Shown here piece by piece: positions 17,388 through 19,543 of a stretch of DNA of 19,543 bases. Origin of the DNA: Bacteroidales bacterium. Lineage in GTDB: Bacteria > Bacteroidota > Bacteroidia > Bacteroidales > UBA932. Location: positions 1 to 19,543 of the forward strand of contig JAFYIK010000043.1 of assembly GCA_017538685.1 (NCBI GenBank), given 5' to 3'. The notes under the pieces were generated by a model. That model saw nothing but the letters and a program-made list of their open reading frames with translations. It made no database searches and had not been told where the DNA came from. Numbering within the stretch: the first letter of the stretch is position 1; every line of letters begins with the position of its first letter. Made by a program: the position numbers and the translations under genes.

Positions 17388-18352
17388 CCAGGGACGAAAT
17401 ACTTGCTTTCCTCGGGGAAGACTGGACGGGAGTGCAGACCGTCATCGCGGACGCGCTGCGTTCGGATGTGGGCCTGCTGAACATTTTCAACTCGGACATC
17501 CTGGCCCACGGTGGCAAGATGCTCCGGCCCATCGTCACCCTTCTGATGGCGGGGGCGTGCGGGCAGATAACCGCCGATTCGCGCTTATACGCCGCTGCTT
17601 CGGAGCTGCTGCACAACGCGACTTTGCTCCACGACGACGTGGCCGACGAAGCCGACACCCGCCGCGGCATCCCCACTATGCGCTCGAGGCTCGGCCCCAG
17701 CAGGGCGGTGCTCCTGGGCGATTTCTGGCTGGCGAAGGCTGTGGACGTGGTGCTTCAGGCGAAGACAGCGGAGCAGGTGCGCAATATCTTCTCCAAGACC
17801 CTTTCCGACCTCGCGGAGGGAGAGATGCTCCAGCTGGAGAAATCCGGCACTGCGGACACTTCGGTGCAGGATTATCTCAGGATTATCCACTGCAAAACCG
17901 CTTCGCTCTTCGAGACGGCCGGCCTGAGCGGCGCCATCTCGGCCGGCGCGCCGCAGTCTTACGTAGACGCTGCAAGGGACTATTCCAATGCCCTGGGCAC
18001 TGCCTTCCAGATAAAGGACGACATCCTCGATTACACCGGAGACGGCTCACTGGGCAAGCCCGTGGGCATAGATCTGCTGGAAAAGAAAATCACTCTGCCG
18101 TTGCTTTGCGCGATGGAGGGATCGAACCGCGAGGACGAGATCAGAAAAGCTGTCCTGAAAATCGATTCACATCCGGAAAATTACGAAGAGATTCGTAAAT
18201 TTGTAGCGGAGCGGGGAGGAGTGGAAGCCGCGGCCGGGGTTCTTGAAGAATATGTCGGGAAAGCCCTCAAGGCCCTGGAGGTCCTGCCCCGAAGCAAGTA
18301 TACTGAACTGCTGGCGGAAATCGCCAGATTCAACTCGGTGCGCACGAAATGA
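17384..18352 (+). CDS. Polyprenyl diphosphate synthase (IspB type)
   Basis: This 322-residue trans-isoprenyl diphosphate synthase condenses isopentenyl diphosphate units onto an allylic primer to make the long prenyl chain of menaquinone or a related lipid. Both aspartate-rich motifs are present: the first in LLHDDVADEADTRRG, with D84 D85 and D88 of the DDxxD motif, and the second in KDDILDYTGD (D212, D213, D216). GGKMLRP (43-49) binds pyrophosphate. The residues just before the first motif are small or aliphatic (SELLHNATLLH), with no bulky aromatic residue there to cap the product, which favours a long chain; the exact length cannot be read from sequence. Octaprenyl-type annotation is common in Bacteroidota. 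It lies between the LOG and holB genes with 4-bp ATGA overlaps on both sides. Confidence 0.94.
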   Translation: MTRDEILAFLGEDWTGVQTVIADALRSDVGLLNIFNSDILAHGGKMLRPIVTLLMAGACGQITADSRLYAAASELLHNATLLHDDVADEADTRRGIPTMRSRLGPSRAVLLGDFWLAKAVDVVLQAKTAEQVRNIFSKTLSDLAEGEMLQLEKSGTADTSVQDYLRIIHCKTASLFETAGLSGAISAGAPQSYVDAARDYSNALGTAFQIKDDILDYTGDGSLGKPVGIDLLEKKITLPLLCAMEGSNREDEIRKAVLKIDSHPENYEEIRKFVAERGGVEAAAGVLEEYVGKALKALEVLPRSKYTELLAEIARFNSVRTK

Positions 18353-19347
18353 GATTTGCGGATATTGCAGGAAACGAAGATGTCGTCAGGGCTCTTGCCG
18401 GGATGGTGGATTCCGGGAAGATTCCGCACGCGATTATGCTTCACGAAGACGACGGTGGCGGGGCTTTCCCGCTCGTCCAGGCCTTCCTGCAGTATGTGTA
18501 TTGCAAGAACCGCGCGGACGGCGACTCCTGCGGAGCCTGTCCGGCGTGCGGTAAAATCAGCAAGCTCATCCACCCCGATGTGCATTATATCTATCCGGTG
18601 AACACCGGCAGCAGCACTGATTTCATCACTCAGTGGCGCGAGCTGGTGCAGACCAACCCCTGTTTCACGGAAAACGAGCTGGGCGAGGCTCTCGGCATCG
18701 AGGGCAAGACCGCGATGATAAAGGTGGAAGAGGCGAAGAAAGTGCTGGACGTGCTTTCGCTCTACGCCCTTGAGAGAGGCTATCGTGCCCTTGTCGTCTA
18801 TCTTCCGGAAAAGATGAACAGGGAAGCGGCCAACCGTCTGCTGAAGGCGGTGGAGGAGCCGCCGGAGAAAACCCTCTTCCTGATGGTGACCCACGCCCCG
18901 GACAATGTCCTTCCGACCATCTCGTCCAGGTGTCTCCGCCTCAGGGTGATGCCCCGAAAGGGGATATTCCGTTCGGTGGGCCAGGCAGAAGACCCCGAAC
19001 TTATGCGCCGCCTTATGCAGGCAGTGCTGGCGCGCGACCTTGGGGCCGCGCTGGAGACTGCCGACGCGCTCGCGGCGCTCCCTTCGCGGGAACGCGCAAA
19101 AGGATTCTGCAAGTATGCCGCGGAAAGGCTCCGTTTCGTGTTCCTTCTCCAGCAGGGCCTGGACTCCCTGGTGCAGGTGCCGGAGAGTGAACTGGCGGAA
19201 CTCCGCGACTGGGCGAAACGCTGCCCGAAAACATTCCCGCGTAAGGCTGCGGATGCGCTCAGCCGCGCCCAGGGTTTGATAGAGCGCAATGTCAATGTCA
19301 AGATTCTCTTTACAGAACTTGCCGACAGATTATACGTTGCAATATGA
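18349..19347 (+). CDS. holB: DNA polymerase III delta' subunit
   Basis: This 332-residue clamp-loader subunit acts with delta and gamma/tau to load the sliding clamp at replication forks. It starts FADIAGNEDVVRALAGMVDSGKIPHAIMLH, the RuvB/DnaX-like entry. The zinc module cysteines are C52, C61, C64 and C67 (CGACPACG). The AAA+ domain shows EKMNREAANRLLKAVEEPP (154-172) and the SRC motif at S193-C195, the arginine finger contributed to a neighbouring ATP site. The nucleotide P-loop is degenerate (LHEDDGGGAF in place of GxxGxGKT), as expected for delta', which does not hydrolyse ATP. It overlaps the prenyl synthase and ricT genes by 4 bp each. The holB-ricT pair is a recurrent Bacteroidota arrangement. 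Confidence 0.95.
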   Translation: MRFADIAGNEDVVRALAGMVDSGKIPHAIMLHEDDGGGAFPLVQAFLQYVYCKNRADGDSCGACPACGKISKLIHPDVHYIYPVNTGSSTDFITQWRELVQTNPCFTENELGEALGIEGKTAMIKVEEAKKVLDVLSLYALERGYRALVVYLPEKMNREAANRLLKAVEEPPEKTLFLMVTHAPDNVLPTISSRCLRLRVMPRKGIFRSVGQAEDPELMRRLMQAVLARDLGAALETADALAALPSRERAKGFCKYAAERLRFVFLLQQGLDSLVQVPESELAELRDWAKRCPKTFPRKAADALSRAQGLIERNVNVKILFTELADRLYVAI

Positions 19348-19543
19348 GTGAGACTATCAACTACGACTGCTTCCGCGGGTGCGTGAAATGCACCACACCC
19401 GAAGGGGAGACCGTATGCACATACAGGGAAGGTTGCTGCAAGCTCGGCGAGCACAACTATCTCAAGGATGTGGGGGCGAACGAATACCCGGACATCTTCG
19501 AGGTGCGCTTCAAGAACACCCGCAAGGGCTTCTACCGCAACGA
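19344..19543 (+). CDS. ricT: PSP1-domain protein, RicT-like, C-terminus cut by window edge
   Basis: Only the first 66 residues are visible. The segment VRFKNTRKGFYRN (about 54-66) is the start of the PSP1 C-terminal domain, which is highly conserved in Bacteroidota RicT homologues. In Bacillus, RicT (YaaT) is part of an iron-sulfur-containing complex affecting RNA processing and development; its role in Bacteroidota is not established. The N-terminal part has six cysteines in about 32 residues (C9, C13, C16, C25, C31, C32), which could bind a metal or Fe-S cluster. The ATG overlaps the holB stop in an ATGA. Most of the protein lies beyond the right edge. Confidence 0.85.
   Translation, partial: MSETINYDCFRGCVKCTTPEGETVCTYREGCCKLGEHNYLKDVGANEYPDIFEVRFKNTRKGFYRN

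Noticed and set aside
18196..18203. TAAATTTG inside the prenyl synthase gene as an internal promoter for holB
   Set aside because: It encodes conserved-looking residues (RKFVAE), lies about 145 nt before holB, and one 5-base-specified match in coding sequence can be chance.

Overview
This 19.5 kb window is chromosomal DNA from a GC-rich member of the Bacteroidota, most likely the order Bacteroidales, and it carries mainly housekeeping genes. Five things point to that group. (1) Seven intergenic sites match the Bacteroidota -7 promoter box TAnnTTTG. (2) Start codons are not preceded by a consistent Shine-Dalgarno sequence. (3) The cluster DUF4271 protein, HemD, RnpA, YidD is present. (4) The RND efflux operon ends in a PG0541-type accessory gene, as in Porphyromonas. 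(5) HolB is followed directly by a PSP1/RicT protein. I cannot name a genus.

Layout. Positions 1-3300 are transcribed leftward: a DUF4271 membrane protein, uroporphyrinogen-III synthase, RNase P protein and YidD form a tight operon, followed by lepA (cut by the window edge) with its own promoter. A 59-bp divergent promoter region separates this from a large DUF2723 membrane protein (putative glycosyltransferase) reading rightward. That gene meets a leftward SAM-dependent methyltransferase gene with interlocking stop codons. A second divergent region drives the methyltransferase gene and pgk. A strong bidirectional terminator hairpin lies between pgk and the leftward lgt. A 230-bp gap between lgt and the next operon contains a repeat-like GC-rich element.

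From 9901 onward everything reads rightward. First comes a tripartite RND efflux operon (TolC-like outer-membrane factor, lipoprotein adaptor, AcrB-like pump, PG0541-family small protein) whose genes overlap by 1-8 bp. A promoter in a 25-bp gap then starts a second, mixed operon: thioredoxin, an outer-membrane beta-barrel protein, a LOG-family phosphoribohydrolase, polyprenyl diphosphate synthase, HolB and RicT (cut by the right edge). Most of these junctions are 4-bp ATGA overlaps.

No intergenic stretch exceeds 300 bp. I found no tRNA, rRNA, CRISPR array, transposase or phage gene. Two sequence-wide signals stand out. The palindrome CATG is almost absent: I find one copy where roughly 70 would be expected. 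In addition, in four of seven promoters the start codon lies exactly 7 nt after the TAnnTTTG box, which suggests leaderless mRNAs.
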